DNA of 32,145 nucleotides from Candidatus Kaiserbacteria bacterium RIFOXYD1_FULL_42_15 (GCA_001783565.1 MFMT01000042.1:29408-61552), one strand, 5' to 3'; shown: positions 1 through 10,030, counted from the stretch's first letter. Program-made: numbers and translations. The notes: generated from the sequence alone by a model not told the origin.

Positions 1-86
1 CAATAGGAGGACAATGAAATTGACCACGGATTAGAATCTGTAGTCAATCATTTCCATTAGAGTTAAGAACCATAAAGAAAGTAAAT

Positions 87-170
87 GCGTCGGTGGCAGA
101 GTGGTCAATTGCAACAGACTGTAAATCTGTCGGACATCGTCCTACGAAGGTTCAAATCCTTCCCGGCGCA
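87..170 (+). tRNA. tRNA-Tyr (GTA), class II with long variable arm
   Basis: Acceptor gcgtcgg/ccggcgc (one G-U), anticodon loop ctgtaaa, T-arm GGTTCAAATCC; CCA not encoded. Confidence 0.93.
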
Positions 171-828
171 CAGTAACAAAAATCAGCTCAACTTTTTAGT
201 TGGGCGATTTTTTGTCTGTGCGCCGGGAGTGAGTGATTTAATATCACTCACGTAAGGATTTGAAGCCCGATTGAGCTGGATTATGAGTGAAGCGAAATAA
301 TCCAGCCAATTGGGGTACTGAACATGTAATGTTCAAATCCTTCCCGACGCACCAAATACCAAAACTCAAGCGACAGCTTGAGTTTTGTTGTATTTGGTAG
401 CGCCGGGAAGGATTTGAAAGACGAAGCCGGGGCCCCTCTGGGCCGGCGAGTCGGGGTCGAGCGAATGAGATATTTTGTGAATGAAATGAAACAAAATATC
501 CATGAGAGTGACCAAATCCTTCCCGACGCACGCGTATAAAAATCAGCTCAAGCTTTTGCTTGGGCGATTTTTATTGCGTGCGCCGGGAGCAAGCAAATAG
601 TTTTGCTTGCGTAAGGATTTGAAAGCCACAGCGATGTAGCTTTGCTACGAGCGAGGCGGGTGAGAAGTGATTTGACATCACTTCGCAAGACCTTGCCCGC
701 TATCTTTGAAGCGAAGCGAAAAGTAACGACAAGGTGTACAGAATTCGTAGAATTCGCGAACACTTTGTAGAATTGAACGTAGTGAAAATTATACTTAGTG
801 ATTCGTGTTCAAATCCTTCCCGGCGCAC
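171..828 (+). repeat. Array of three tRNA-Tyr 3'-tail units (171-352, 353-531, 532-828)
   Basis: Each unit has a terminator-like hairpin, an inverted copy of the tRNA 3' end, a structured core, then a direct copy of the tRNA-Tyr 3' end (331-352, 513-531, 807-828). Confidence 0.85.
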
Positions 829-832
829 TCTT

Positions 833-864
833 GACATAAGTTTAACTTAAGTTAAACTTATGTC
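833..864. promoter_or_regulatory. Perfect 32-bp palindrome, likely TA autoregulatory operator overlapping the promoter
   Basis: gacataagtttaacttaagttaaacttatgtc immediately before ATG at 865; TTGACA at 831-836. Confidence 0.7.
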
Positions 865-1131
865 ATGAATACAAAAACAGACAAGGATATTGTCGGTCTT
901 AAAGAACTTCGTGAAAACATGGAGACTTATATAGAGCGCGTAAACAAAGGTGAATCAATCACCGTATTTCGTCGTTCTACTCCCCTGTTCCGTATCACTC
1001 CGATCGATGCTGAAGAAGGGGGTTGGGAAACTGTCATCGACTTCACCAAAGAATCAGGTCACGGAGTTCCGATAGAACAACTACTCGCCTCAATGAAAAA
1101 AATGCATGGACAGAAATCAAAAATTTCTTAA
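865..1131 (+). CDS. Type II antitoxin, Phd/YefM-like
   Basis: ORF: small protein with 'LKELRENMETYIERVNKGESITVFRRSTPLFRI' Phd/YefM-type N-terminus; overlaps the toxin ORF. Confidence 0.75.
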   Translation: MNTKTDKDIVGLKELRENMETYIERVNKGESITVFRRSTPLFRITPIDAEEGGWETVIDFTKESGHGVPIEQLLASMKKMHGQKSKIS

Positions 1132-1348
1132 AAGGCTCAGTAATAAAGAATTTGATGCCGTAGAGCATATTCTACGGAAGATTTTAGTCAGAGACACCTC
1201 TAGTCTTGATATTAAAAAACTATCTAGTTATAAAGATGTGTACCGAGTTCGAATAGGAAGCATTCGTATTATCTTTCTAGACACGGGAAATCATACTGAG
1301 GTTTTAGAAATCAGCAGAAGGAGTGAGAAGACGTATAAAGATTTTTAG
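1106..1348 (+). CDS. RelE/ParE-superfamily toxin
   Basis: 80 aa; 'LSSYKDVYRVRIGSIRIIFLDTGNHTEVLEISRRSEKTYK' RelE/ParE pattern; 26-bp overlap with antitoxin. Confidence 0.78.
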   Translation: MDRNQKFLKRLSNKEFDAVEHILRKILVRDTSSLDIKKLSSYKDVYRVRIGSIRIIFLDTGNHTEVLEISRRSEKTYKDF

Positions 1349-1737
1349 TCCTCCCCAAACAAAGTTGTCGAACCAACTCCAACCTCACTCTCACAAGTAA
1401 AACGAAAACACTATCATATATGTGTTTTCGTTTTAGAAATTTAACCGCTTCTGGTTTCGTAATTGAGTTTGATGTGGAATCAAATAGCAAAACGTGGATT
1501 GCTTCGTTGTGACTCGCAAAGACGGTAAAAAATAACAACAGTAACGCCAATATGAATTCTTTCCACATAACCTCAGATACATATCTGTATTCCTTAATGA
1601 TAAAAGAAAGTACTAAATGTGTTTAGACATTACAAAAAATATTTTTGGCAAATATTCCCTAAATCAACTGTAACTCAAAAACCTGTAGAATAATGTATAA
1701 TTAACAATAGATTTGAACCAACGCCAGGGAGGGCGCT

Positions 1738-2244
1738 ATGAGGAAAATGTTTGTTTTTATTGTCCTTGCCTGGTTGCTTATGACAAACGCCACGAGTGCA
1801 TTGACAATAACAGAAGCGCAGAAATGTGCCGACCGACTGCTCGAAGCATACAACAGTCGTAGTTACCCCGGGAAAATGCTCATGCTCGAAGCCATCACTC
1901 AACGCACCTTCGGTATGTTGTACCGTTCGATGACTAATCAAGAAAAAGCAGAGGCCACAAAGGCCACAAAGCGGGTACTGCGTGAATCGTTTGAACAGCC
2001 GACTGGACAGTACCAGTACAAAGACCTGGTGGTTGGTCCTGTCGAAACTACCAAACATGGCTTCCGTATTAATGGCACAGTTCATATTACTTCACCGAAA
2101 TATACTGGAACGGCCTCATTCATGGCACTAGTGTATCCTGGTTGCAAGGTTGAACAGGCCCGCATTGGCAACATTTACGCTCTTGATATCGCTTTGCGGG
2201 AAATGCTCAAGAAGGAATCAAAATGGAGAGATATCCTTGGCTAA
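1738..2244 (+). CDS. Hypothetical secreted protein with signal peptide
   Basis: ORF with N-terminal hydrophobic segment MRKMFVFIVLAWLLMTNATSA; RBS-like ggaggg upstream. Confidence 0.65.
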   Translation: MRKMFVFIVLAWLLMTNATSALTITEAQKCADRLLEAYNSRSYPGKMLMLEAITQRTFGMLYRSMTNQEKAEATKATKRVLRESFEQPTGQYQYKDLVVGPVETTKHGFRINGTVHITSPKYTGTASFMALVYPGCKVEQARIGNIYALDIALREMLKKESKWRDILG

Positions 2245-2258
2245 CAAAAGAACAAACC

Positions 2259-2281
2259 GGCCACGCCCAAAGGGCGCGGCC
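2259..2281. terminator. Hairpin between convergent genes
   Basis: ggccacgcccaaagggcgcggcc followed by AT-rich tract. Confidence 0.55.
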
Positions 2282-2300
2282 AATTTATTTATTATGCCAA

Positions 2301-5003
2301 TTAATTCACTATTACTTCTTTGGACTTTTTAATTACTTTCTTAGTTACCCCGTTCCCCGCTCGAGCGCGTTTTTTGACGTCAAAATCAAGCTCGCCTTTT
2401 TTCATATCAACCCTAACTGTACCACCACGCAACATCCCTTCGTTAATCATCAATGAAGCGACAGGTGTCAGAATCTTGCTTTGGATCACCCGCTTTAATG
2501 GCCTAGCGCCAAATTTTGGATCATAACCTTCCTTGGCTAAATAATCCATCACGGCATCGCTTACTGTCAAAGCAATTTCCTTACGGCGCAGACGTTCCAT
2601 TACCTCGGTAATTTGTAGACCAACTATACTGCGAATAGTTTCGGGAGAAAGGATGTCAAAGACAACAATCTCATCCAAGCGGTTGAGAAACTCCGGTCGG
2701 AAAAAATGTTTCAAACTTTCCAAAACCTTTTCCTTAGCTTGACTATATTGAGCCACTTCCCCATGTTCGACCGAGAAACCAAAATTTGACATCCGGTCAA
2801 TGTGTTCGGCCCCGATATTTGAAGTCATGATTATGACCGTGTTACGGAAATTAACTTTACGTCCCTTAGCATCAGTCAAATGACCGGAATCAAGCACCTG
2901 TAGTAAAATATTGAAGACTTCTGGATCGGCTTTTTCAATTTCATCTAGTAATATGACCGAGTAAGGACGGTGTCGGACACGCTCAGTAATATTGCCACTT
3001 TCTTCATGACCAACATACCCAGGTGGAGAACCAATAATTTTCGACACGGAGTGCTTTTCCATAAATTCAGACATATCAATCCGTATCAGTGCATCGGGGT
3101 CATTAAACATGAATTCCGCCACCGCCCGTGATAACTCTGTCTTTCCCACTCCGGTTGGTCCAAGGAATAAGAACGAACCAATCGGACGATTAGGGTCTGC
3201 AATACCAGCCCGTGACCGCTTGATAGCATTAGCGATTAAATTGATGGCGTTCTCTTGCCCAATCACTCGTTTCTTGAGTTCGTCTTCAATTCGAGAAAGC
3301 TTCTGCACCTCGGCTTCAAGCATGCGCGAGACTGGTATGCCCGTCCAACGCGACACCACGGTAGCAATGTCTTCTTCGGTCACCTCCTCTTTTAGTAATC
3401 GGCGACTACGCTGTAGCTTCTTCAACCTTTTCAGCTTAGTATCCAAGTCTCGTTCTAGGGAGGGAATGGTATCGTAGCGAATCTCAGCTGCTCGGGTTAA
3501 ATCAGCTCTCGCTTCGGCACTGTCGGACTCAAGACGCGTTTCCTCGAGCTCTTTCTTCAGCTTTCCAATTTCACCCAAGGCGTCTTTTTCGTTATTCCAT
3601 TTTGTTTCTAGGGCAGAAGTAGTCTCACGCAACTCACCGATTTCGTGATCAATTTCTTTGAGACGAACTTTAATACGTATTTTTTGTTCAGATATTTCTT
3701 TTTCTTTCTTAAGAGCTTCCCGCTCAATTTCCAAACGCCTAACTTGTCTGTCAGCATCAACTAATTCATCTGGTTTATTTTCCAGAGAAATACGTAAAGC
3801 GGCCGCCGCCTCGTCTATCAAGTCCACGGCCTTGTCGGGCAAAAATCTGTCGGTAATATAACGAGCCGATAAATTAACTGCCGCAATAATAGCGTCATCA
3901 GTTATTCTTACTCCATGGAATAATTCGTATTTTTCCGCAATACCACGCAAGATGGCTACAGTATCATCCTGACTTGGTTCATTAACAAACACCGGTTGAA
4001 ATCGTCTAGTGAGGGCCGGGTCACGTTCAATATGTTTTTGATACTCTTTTAACGTAGTGGCGCCAATGACTCGCATCTCTCCGCGCGCCAAAGCCGGCTT
4101 CAGCATATTAGAGGCGTCCATTGATCCCTCGGCTTGACCAGCACCAACAATAGTGTGAAGCTCATCAATAAAAAGAATTACCTGGCCGTGCGATCCTTCT
4201 ATTTCTTTCATAACGGCTTTTAGTCGTTCCTCAAATTCACCACGAAACTTTGTTCCAGCTATTAAGAGACCCAAGTCGAGTGATAAAATTTCCTTACCTT
4301 TGATTGACTCGGGGACTTGACCCTGGGCAATTTGTTGTGCCAAACCTTCGGCGATTGCTGTTTTACCAACACCCGCTTCCCCTATAAGGACGGGATTGTT
4401 TTTTGTACGGCGCGACAGAATTTGAATTACTCTTTGCACTTCCATGTCGCGACCAATGACTGGATCAAGTTTATTATCCTGAGCCAACTTTGTTAAATTT
4501 CTAGTGTACTTGGTTAGGGCTCTAAATTTCTTTGGTTGTTCGGCATCAGTGACTCGATGCTCACGAATTTCTTTAATGACCTCCAGCACTCTATTTTTAT
4601 CAAGACCAATCCGCAAGATCATTTCCGCCGCTGGACCAGGATGCTCAAGCACAGCCACAAATAGATGTTCGACTCCTACATACGAATCACCCAGTTGTTC
4701 CGCTAGATGCCCCGAATACTCTAATGATTTTGCCAGCTCTGGAGTTAGATATAGTTGGTATGATTGAGAAACATTAGAAGCAGATTCAGGATCCTCCAGT
4801 GCCTCAAGGAGTAAGTCGGTAAAAGCGATGACGTCAATATCAAGTTTATCGAGGACAGAAATTACCATACTCTCATCCTGCATGGAGAGTGAGGTTAGTA
4901 AATGAATCGGACTAACATGATTTTGACCACGTTCAATAGCGAGTTCATGGGCTTTCCTAATGGCCTCTTTAGCTTTAGTTGTAAAATTTTGAAAATTTGG
5001 CAT
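2301..5003 (-). CDS. clpB: AAA+ disaggregase/unfoldase ClpB (ClpB/ClpC family)
   Basis: Clp N domain, two Walker A motifs ([16 protein letters not shown]), long coiled-coil middle domain, C-terminal ClpB domain. Confidence 0.88.
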   Translation of the reverse strand: MPNFQNFTTKAKEAIRKAHELAIERGQNHVSPIHLLTSLSMQDESMVISVLDKLDIDVIAFTDLLLEALEDPESASNVSQSYQLYLTPELAKSLEYSGHLAEQLGDSYVGVEHLFVAVLEHPGPAAEMILRIGLDKNRVLEVIKEIREHRVTDAEQPKKFRALTKYTRNLTKLAQDNKLDPVIGRDMEVQRVIQILSRRTKNNPVLIGEAGVGKTAIAEGLAQQIAQGQVPESIKGKEILSLDLGLLIAGTKFRGEFEERLKAVMKEIEGSHGQVILFIDELHTIVGAGQAEGSMDASNMLKPALARGEMRVIGATTLKEYQKHIERDPALTRRFQPVFVNEPSQDDTVAILRGIAEKYELFHGVRITDDAIIAAVNLSARYITDRFLPDKAVDLIDEAAAALRISLENKPDELVDADRQVRRLEIEREALKKEKEISEQKIRIKVRLKEIDHEIGELRETTSALETKWNNEKDALGEIGKLKKELEETRLESDSAEARADLTRAAEIRYDTIPSLERDLDTKLKRLKKLQRSRRLLKEEVTEEDIATVVSRWTGIPVSRMLEAEVQKLSRIEDELKKRVIGQENAINLIANAIKRSRAGIADPNRPIGSFLFLGPTGVGKTELSRAVAEFMFNDPDALIRIDMSEFMEKHSVSKIIGSPPGYVGHEESGNITERVRHRPYSVILLDEIEKADPEVFNILLQVLDSGHLTDAKGRKVNFRNTVIIMTSNIGAEHIDRMSNFGFSVEHGEVAQYSQAKEKVLESLKHFFRPEFLNRLDEIVVFDILSPETIRSIVGLQITEVMERLRRKEIALTVSDAVMDYLAKEGYDPKFGARPLKRVIQSKILTPVASLMINEGMLRGGTVRVDMKKGELDFDVKKRARAGNGVTKKVIKKSKEVIVN

Positions 5004-5208
5004 AGTCGAATTGTCTTATATTATTTTCACCTCTCTTCACTCAGTAATTATATTTCTTTCAGACACCAAGGGTGACGGTCTGTGACCGATTACTCTATAA
5101 TGCAATATATGGACGTCGCTGTCAAAAAATAGCTGGCCACCGTTGGTAATTAATATTTTATTAACTATAAGGTTCAGATTATTAGTAACTAATAGTGATG
5201 TTTAGAAA

Positions 5209-5640
5209 CGACATGGATTGCCACACTGCGGTTCGCAAAGACGGACGGTGACGTTCATCGTCTTTGCGAGGAGGGAGCCCGCAGGCGAGGGACGTGGCAA
5301 TCCAGGGTGACGGGGCGATGTGGACGGACGATGGCGGGCGTGGATTGCCATGCCTCGCAAAGACGGACGGTGGTGACGGACGTTCTTTGTCTTTGCGAGT
5401 GAGAAAAACATACTATGCTTTTCTCACTCGCAAAGACGCATTGGTGTATATACCAAAAATCAATATAGGTCGTCATTGCGAGCAAAGCGCGGCAATCCAG
5501 AGTTGGTGTGACGTCACAGATTGCTTCCCTACAGATGAACGAATGAGTGTCGTAAAAATAAGACGTAACGTAGTGTAGTTTTATTTTTACGACCGAGTGA
5601 GTGAAATCTGTATGTTAATACAGGGACTGTTCAGGTTGTA
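5209..5640. repeat. Mosaic intergenic repeat cluster (GTGGATTGC.../GCAATCC family with embedded hairpins)
   Basis: Repeated 'GTCTTTGCGAG', 'GTGGCAATCCAGG' and inverse; hairpins 5389-5437 and 5549-5593. Confidence 0.75.
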
Positions 5641-5642
5641 AG

Positions 5643-6863
5643 CTAAAGTTTCTTTAGCTCCTCAACATGTTTAGCCAAAATTGCCACAGTTTTATCAAGT
5701 TCCGCTTTGGTGGTGTCTTCACCTAAAGTAAACCTGAGGGTAGAAGTGGCCCGAATAGAATCTCCTGAAATCGCCTTCACTACCGTACTTTCCCCACCCC
5801 CAGCGGCACTACAAGCACTTCTAGTACTAGCCGAAACCCCATGAGTATCAAGCATCACTACCGCAAATTCACTATCAATACCCGGGATAGAAACATTGAC
5901 ATTGTTAGCCACCCTTTTTTCACCAACTGATCCATTTACGATACATCCTGAAATTTCATTTGTTAATTTTGCCATAAAATAATCTCGCAAGTTCCTAACT
6001 GATTCACTGCGTGATAAATATGATTGCTGGGCTATCTCTAGCGCTTTAACACCACCAACGATTTGAGCCAATGGCTCGGTTCCGGGGCGAAGACCGTTTT
6101 CTTGGCCACCACCAAAAGTGATAGCTTCTAATTTTATCCCTTTTCCGCATGCTAAAATCCCGACACCTTTAGGGCCACCAAATTTTCCAGCATCCAAAGA
6201 CATTAGATTAATCTTATGACGAGGTAATTCGCACGGTAACCACAATGGTGCCTGGGAAGCATCGATAAATAACAAAACGTGTTGCCCAAGCGCTTGCTCC
6301 TGCTCCAACACCCGACTTACTGCCCCGATATCCTCAATTGTGCCAATTTCACTATTCACGTACGATATGCAAACTAGAATAGTTTGTTCATTGATCAAAC
6401 CCCTAAGTTCCGAAAGGATGACCTGTCCTCCAGCATCGACAGAAACATAATGAATCTTGACTCCTTTCCTCGATAAATATACCAAGGTCTTCTCTGTAGC
6501 CGGGTGTTCAATTTTAGTGGTAATAATTTCCATTTGATTCATAGGTGTTCCATCTCTTCTTTTGGTGGACACAACTCCCCTGATGGCTAAATTATTACTT
6601 TCCGTTCCTCCACTAGTGAAGGTCACCCCGGCTGGTTGGATTTGCAAAATCTGTGCCACCTTGGAGCGGGCTTCATGAAGGGCATTCTTGGCTTCTTGAC
6701 CCTCAAGATGAATGGAGCTCGCATTGCCAAAATTATCAACCAGAAAAGGAGTCATGGCTTTAACAGCTTCTTTGTACATCGGCATAGCTGAAGCATAATC
6801 CAAATAGATTCTAGTAAGCTTAGATGTGGTTAAACCCTTTTTTATATTTTTCAAAAATGACAT
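5643..6863 (-). CDS. Cysteine desulfurase (NifS/IscS family, PLP-dependent)
   Basis: 'YLDYASAMPMYKEAV', 'TSGGTESNNLAIRG', 'SLDAGKFGGPKGVG' and 'RPGTEPLAQIVG' motifs. Confidence 0.9.
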   Translation of the reverse strand: MSFLKNIKKGLTTSKLTRIYLDYASAMPMYKEAVKAMTPFLVDNFGNASSIHLEGQEAKNALHEARSKVAQILQIQPAGVTFTSGGTESNNLAIRGVVSTKRRDGTPMNQMEIITTKIEHPATEKTLVYLSRKGVKIHYVSVDAGGQVILSELRGLINEQTILVCISYVNSEIGTIEDIGAVSRVLEQEQALGQHVLLFIDASQAPLWLPCELPRHKINLMSLDAGKFGGPKGVGILACGKGIKLEAITFGGGQENGLRPGTEPLAQIVGGVKALEIAQQSYLSRSESVRNLRDYFMAKLTNEISGCIVNGSVGEKRVANNVNVSIPGIDSEFAVVMLDTHGVSASTRSACSAAGGGESTVVKAISGDSIRATSTLRFTLGEDTTKAELDKTVAILAKHVEELKKL

Positions 6864-6965
6864 GCTGAAATCATGACATGGGGTGTAATATATGTAAATA
6901 TCTGCTATACTCGCAGGACTAATTTACCAACGTGGGCTGCCGTGGCATTTTTATATCAAATTACT

Positions 6966-8465
6966 ATGACAAAAAATACTAAAACCAACACTCCGAATAT
7001 GACCAAGCGACCACCAATTGTGGTGGTTATGGGTCATATTGACCATGGCAAATCAACTCTTTTAGACTTTATTCGAAAAAGCCATGTGGTTGATAGTGAG
7101 ACTGGAGGTATCACTCAACATCTTTCCGCCTATGTGGTACCACACACTACCAAAGATGGCACCAATGAATCAATCACCTTCCTAGACACTCCCGGACACG
7201 CCGCTTTCCAAAAAATGCGTCTTCGTGGTGCTGATGTGGCCGATATCGCCGTCTTAGTAGTGTCTGCCGAAGACGGAGTAAAACCCCAAACCCTTGAAGC
7301 CCTTGAATCTATTAAGCAGGCAGGCATTCCCTTTATTGTTGCCATTAATAAAATTGACAAACCAGGGGCTGACATTTCCAAAACCCAAGCCAGCCTAATT
7401 GAACACGAAATATATATTGAAGGTATGGGGGGAGATATTCCATGGGCCCCCATCTCAGCCAAGGTCGGTACTGGTGTCTCAGAATTGTTGGACTTAATTA
7501 TTCTAGCCGCCGATATGACCGAACTCAAAGGCGATCAGAATGCACCGGCCGAAGGGATTATCATTGAAGGAAAGCTGGACCAAAAAAGAGGCAGTACCGC
7601 CACTCTAATTATCACTAATGGGACCCTCAAGAGTGGTCAGTTCATTGTTTCTGGTACCAGTTTTGCTCCAGTGAGAATTATGGAAGATGCCACTGGCAAA
7701 ACTATAAAAGAAGCTACTCTTTCAACCCCAGTCGGGATTGTTGGTTGGAGTACTATCCCTAAAGCCGGAAGTCAGTTTTATACCGTAGGCAGTAAGAAAG
7801 AAGCCGAGGTGGCCATCTTAGCAACAATCGCTCCGATTGTAACAGACCATAAAAAAAGCGGACTTCCCACTATCCCAGTCCTTATCAAGGCGGACGTCCT
7901 CGGTACCCTAGACGCGATTGAGCATGAACTAAACGCCTTTAAGTCTGAGCGTATCAGTGTGCGCATTATTGATACTGGTGTCGGACCAATTTCCGAGAAT
8001 GACGTTCAGGCCGTCAGTGCCACAAAAGACGCCATCATTGTTGGATTTAATGTAAAAGTGGAAAGAGGAGCAGTTGACATGGCCGAACGTCTTGGGGTTG
8101 AAATAAATACTTTTGATATTATTTATGAACTGTCCGAGTGGCTCAATACCGCTCTTAAAAATCGCACCCCAAAAAAAGAAGAAAGTGTTATTACTGGTCA
8201 TGCTAAAGTATTGAAACATTTTAGCACCCAAAAATACATTCATGTTCTTGGTGGTCGGATTGAAGATGGCGTTCTCAAACTTGGGCAAAGTGTTCGTATT
8301 CTACGTCGCGAGATTGAAGTGGCTAAAGGCATGGTTAAGAATCTTCAACAACAAAAGTCTGATGTTAAGCAAGTGAACGATGGTGAATTTGGTATGCAGA
8401 TTTATTCTAAAAACGAAATCGCTCCCGGAGATATAGTTGAAGGTTTTGAAATTGTGGTTTCATAA
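6966..8465 (+). CDS. infB: Translation initiation factor IF-2 (short N-terminus)
   Basis: [20 protein letters not shown] and NKID GTPase motifs; ATG at 6966 preferred over upstream ORF start at 6873. Confidence 0.93.
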   Translation: MTKNTKTNTPNMTKRPPIVVVMGHIDHGKSTLLDFIRKSHVVDSETGGITQHLSAYVVPHTTKDGTNESITFLDTPGHAAFQKMRLRGADVADIAVLVVSAEDGVKPQTLEALESIKQAGIPFIVAINKIDKPGADISKTQASLIEHEIYIEGMGGDIPWAPISAKVGTGVSELLDLIILAADMTELKGDQNAPAEGIIIEGKLDQKRGSTATLIITNGTLKSGQFIVSGTSFAPVRIMEDATGKTIKEATLSTPVGIVGWSTIPKAGSQFYTVGSKKEAEVAILATIAPIVTDHKKSGLPTIPVLIKADVLGTLDAIEHELNAFKSERISVRIIDTGVGPISENDVQAVSATKDAIIVGFNVKVERGAVDMAERLGVEINTFDIIYELSEWLNTALKNRTPKKEESVITGHAKVLKHFSTQKYIHVLGGRIEDGVLKLGQSVRILRREIEVAKGMVKNLQQQKSDVKQVNDGEFGMQIYSKNEIAPGDIVEGFEIVVS

Positions 8466-8466
8466 T

Positions 8467-8847
8467 ATGGAAATAAAACCCATTACTTTTGATAGACATG
8501 ACCGAGCGGCTTCTTTAATTAAAGAAATAGTAGCCACCTTCATTCAACAAGAGGCAAATCCCAATCCTCTTATTACCGTAACTCACGTTACTGTTTCTCC
8601 AGATTATCGAAAAGTGACAGTGTTTTTTACCACCATCCCTGACGGTCGCGAAGAAGATGCTTTAATTTTCCTCAAGCGCAGTGCTAATGAGATGCGCGGA
8701 TTTGTGAAGAAAAAAAGTAGTTTAAGAATTATTCCCCACTTGGAATTCTCAATAGACTACGGCGAACGACATCGCCAACACATCGATGAGATTGCCCACG
8801 AGATTGAGCACAGTGATGCCGACACCCCTACAGAACCAACCACCTAG
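8467..8847 (+). CDS. rbfA: Ribosome-binding factor A
   Basis: Position after infB; 'ITVTHVTVSPDYRKVTVFFT...RIIPHLEFSIDYGERHRQHIDEI'. Confidence 0.85.
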   Translation: MEIKPITFDRHDRAASLIKEIVATFIQQEANPNPLITVTHVTVSPDYRKVTVFFTTIPDGREEDALIFLKRSANEMRGFVKKKSSLRIIPHLEFSIDYGERHRQHIDEIAHEIEHSDADTPTEPTT

Positions 8848-8873
8848 GACATCCGATGTCCTAGGTGGTTGGT
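8835..8873. terminator. Near-perfect palindrome overlapping rbfA stop codon
   Basis: accaaccacctaggacat ccg atgtcctaggtggttggt, 18-bp stem; no strong T tract. Confidence 0.6.
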
Positions 8874-8932
8874 TGTACAGCTTGATATCTTTTGTCTATA
8901 GCGACCAAAAATGCTAAAGTAATACGCGACCA

Positions 8933-9005
8933 GTCCTGGTGGCGAAGTGGTTAACGCTACGGTTTGCAAAACCGTCATTCGTGGGTTCGACTCCCACCCA
9001 GGACT
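8933..9005 (+). tRNA. tRNA-Cys (GCA)
   Basis: gtcctgg/ccaggac acceptor, loop ttgcaaa, U73 discriminator. Confidence 0.94.
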
Positions 9006-9245
9006 CATTTATATAAAAACGTACATTCGTACGTTTTTATATAAATGAGTCCTGGGAGTTGTGTGCCTGCGCACACAACGTTGGGAATCGAACAGCGGAG
9101 TTATGTTTTCTCCTCTTCCCTAGAGGAGAAAACAGACGAGCTGCGTCCAGCGTTCTTATGAGCGTCAGCAAATTAGAAAAAGAGGGACGATTTCCACCAT
9201 AAAACAGAATCAAATTTGAAGTAAATCTAGAAAGGAGTTCCCCTT
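9006..9245 (+). repeat. Partial/decayed tRNA-tail element 3' of tRNA-Cys
   Basis: Terminator hairpin 9006-9047, then inverted tRNA-Cys 3' end split by hairpin TTGTGTGC/GCACACAA; no clear distal tail copy found. Confidence 0.6.
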
Positions 9246-9329
9246 GCCGGGATGGTGTAATCGGTAGCCACGCAAGACTTAAAATTTTGTGGGCGCAAGC
9301 CCGTGCGGGTTCAAGTCCCGCTCCCGGCA
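9246..9329 (+). tRNA. tRNA-Leu (TAA)
   Basis: gccggga/tcccggc acceptor, loop cttaaaa, long variable arm. Confidence 0.93.
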
Positions 9330-9674
9330 CAATGTAATAGTACGTCAGATTTTTATCTGGCGTACTATTACATTTGCCCCAGGGACTTGAAGAGGTTGCC
9401 TGCTAGATTATGAGCTAGCGAAATAATCTAGCGACAACCTGTACTGAACTCGTAGAGTTCAAGTCCCGCTCCCGGCACAAATTAAAAACTATCATTCTTG
9501 AGAGTTTTTAATTTGTGCCGGGAAGAAAGCAAACTGCTTTGCTTTCGGGCGGGACTTGAAAGGCGGAGCGACGTGAGTTTACGAACAAGCGAGCCAGGGT
9601 CGTGAGCGATATATTTTTAAGGAGTTCACGACTATAAAAATAATCGACTCCTGACCAAGTCCCGCTCCCGGCAC
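9330..9674 (+). repeat. Two tRNA-Leu(TAA) 3'-tail units
   Basis: Direct copies of tRNA 3' end at 9457-9478 and 9657-9674; inverted copies at about 9374-9391 and 9515-9560. Confidence 0.85.
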
Positions 9675-9751
9675 AAAGTATTATTAAGAATATATAGATA
9701 GGTTGTCTAATTTAAATTTATCTTGTACACTTTGCTCTACCAAATATATAT

Positions 9752-9824
9752 GCGCCCTTAGCTCAGTTGGTAGAGCAGCTCCCTCTTAAGGAGACGGTCC
9801 AAGGTTCGAATCCTTGAGGGCGCA
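9752..9824 (+). tRNA. tRNA-Lys (CTT)
   Basis: gcgccct/agggcgc acceptor, loop ctcttaa, T-arm ttcgaat. Confidence 0.92.
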
Positions 9825-10030
9825 CAAAGGTAAAGCAAAAACACTATCATAATATGATAGTGTTTTTGTTTTAAAAACTGAACTGCTTCAGTTTTGTGCC
9901 TGTGTGCGAGACGGAGCGATGTTTTTCTGCCCCCTTAGGCAGGAAAATAAGTGAGTCGGGGTAGCGAGTGCTTAGTAAAATAAAGACAAAGTATTTATTT
10001 TGGTTAGCAACTCGTGACCACACAGATACA
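9825..10030 (+). repeat. Structured element 3' of tRNA-Lys, type-2 core, no tRNA-tail copy
   Basis: Terminator hairpin then 'CTGTGTG..GACGGAGCGATG-hairpin-GTGAGTCGGGGT...CTCGTGACC..CACACAG'. Confidence 0.6.

Noticed and set aside
244-763. ORFs on the minus strand across the tRNA-Tyr array (95 aa and 71 aa)
   Set aside because: They lie entirely in inverted repeat and tRNA-tail sequence, have low-complexity basic translations and no recognisable domains; treated as spurious.
171-828. CRISPR array at the tRNA-Tyr repeats
   Set aside because: Repeats are tRNA 3' tails in alternating orientations with unequal, structured intervening segments; no uniform repeat-spacer periodicity and no cas genes.
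331-828. Tail copies as tandem tRNA pseudogenes
   Set aside because: Only the T-loop-to-3'-end segment is present in each copy; no D-arm or anticodon arm remnants precede the tails, and inverted copies are not explained by tandem duplication.
3109-3477. Antisense ORFs within clpB, gyrA, infB and ftsZ
   Set aside because: They overlap strongly supported housekeeping CDSs on the opposite strand and look like codon-bias shadows.
5264-5578. 104-aa plus-strand ORF in the repeat cluster upstream of clpB
   Set aside because: It translates the dispersed intergenic repeat itself, and analogous frames occur at other repeats.
6873-6965. Upstream start of infB at 6873
   Set aside because: The extra 31 residues precede the typical MTK start and span the likely promoter (tatact near 6904); ATG 6966 preferred.
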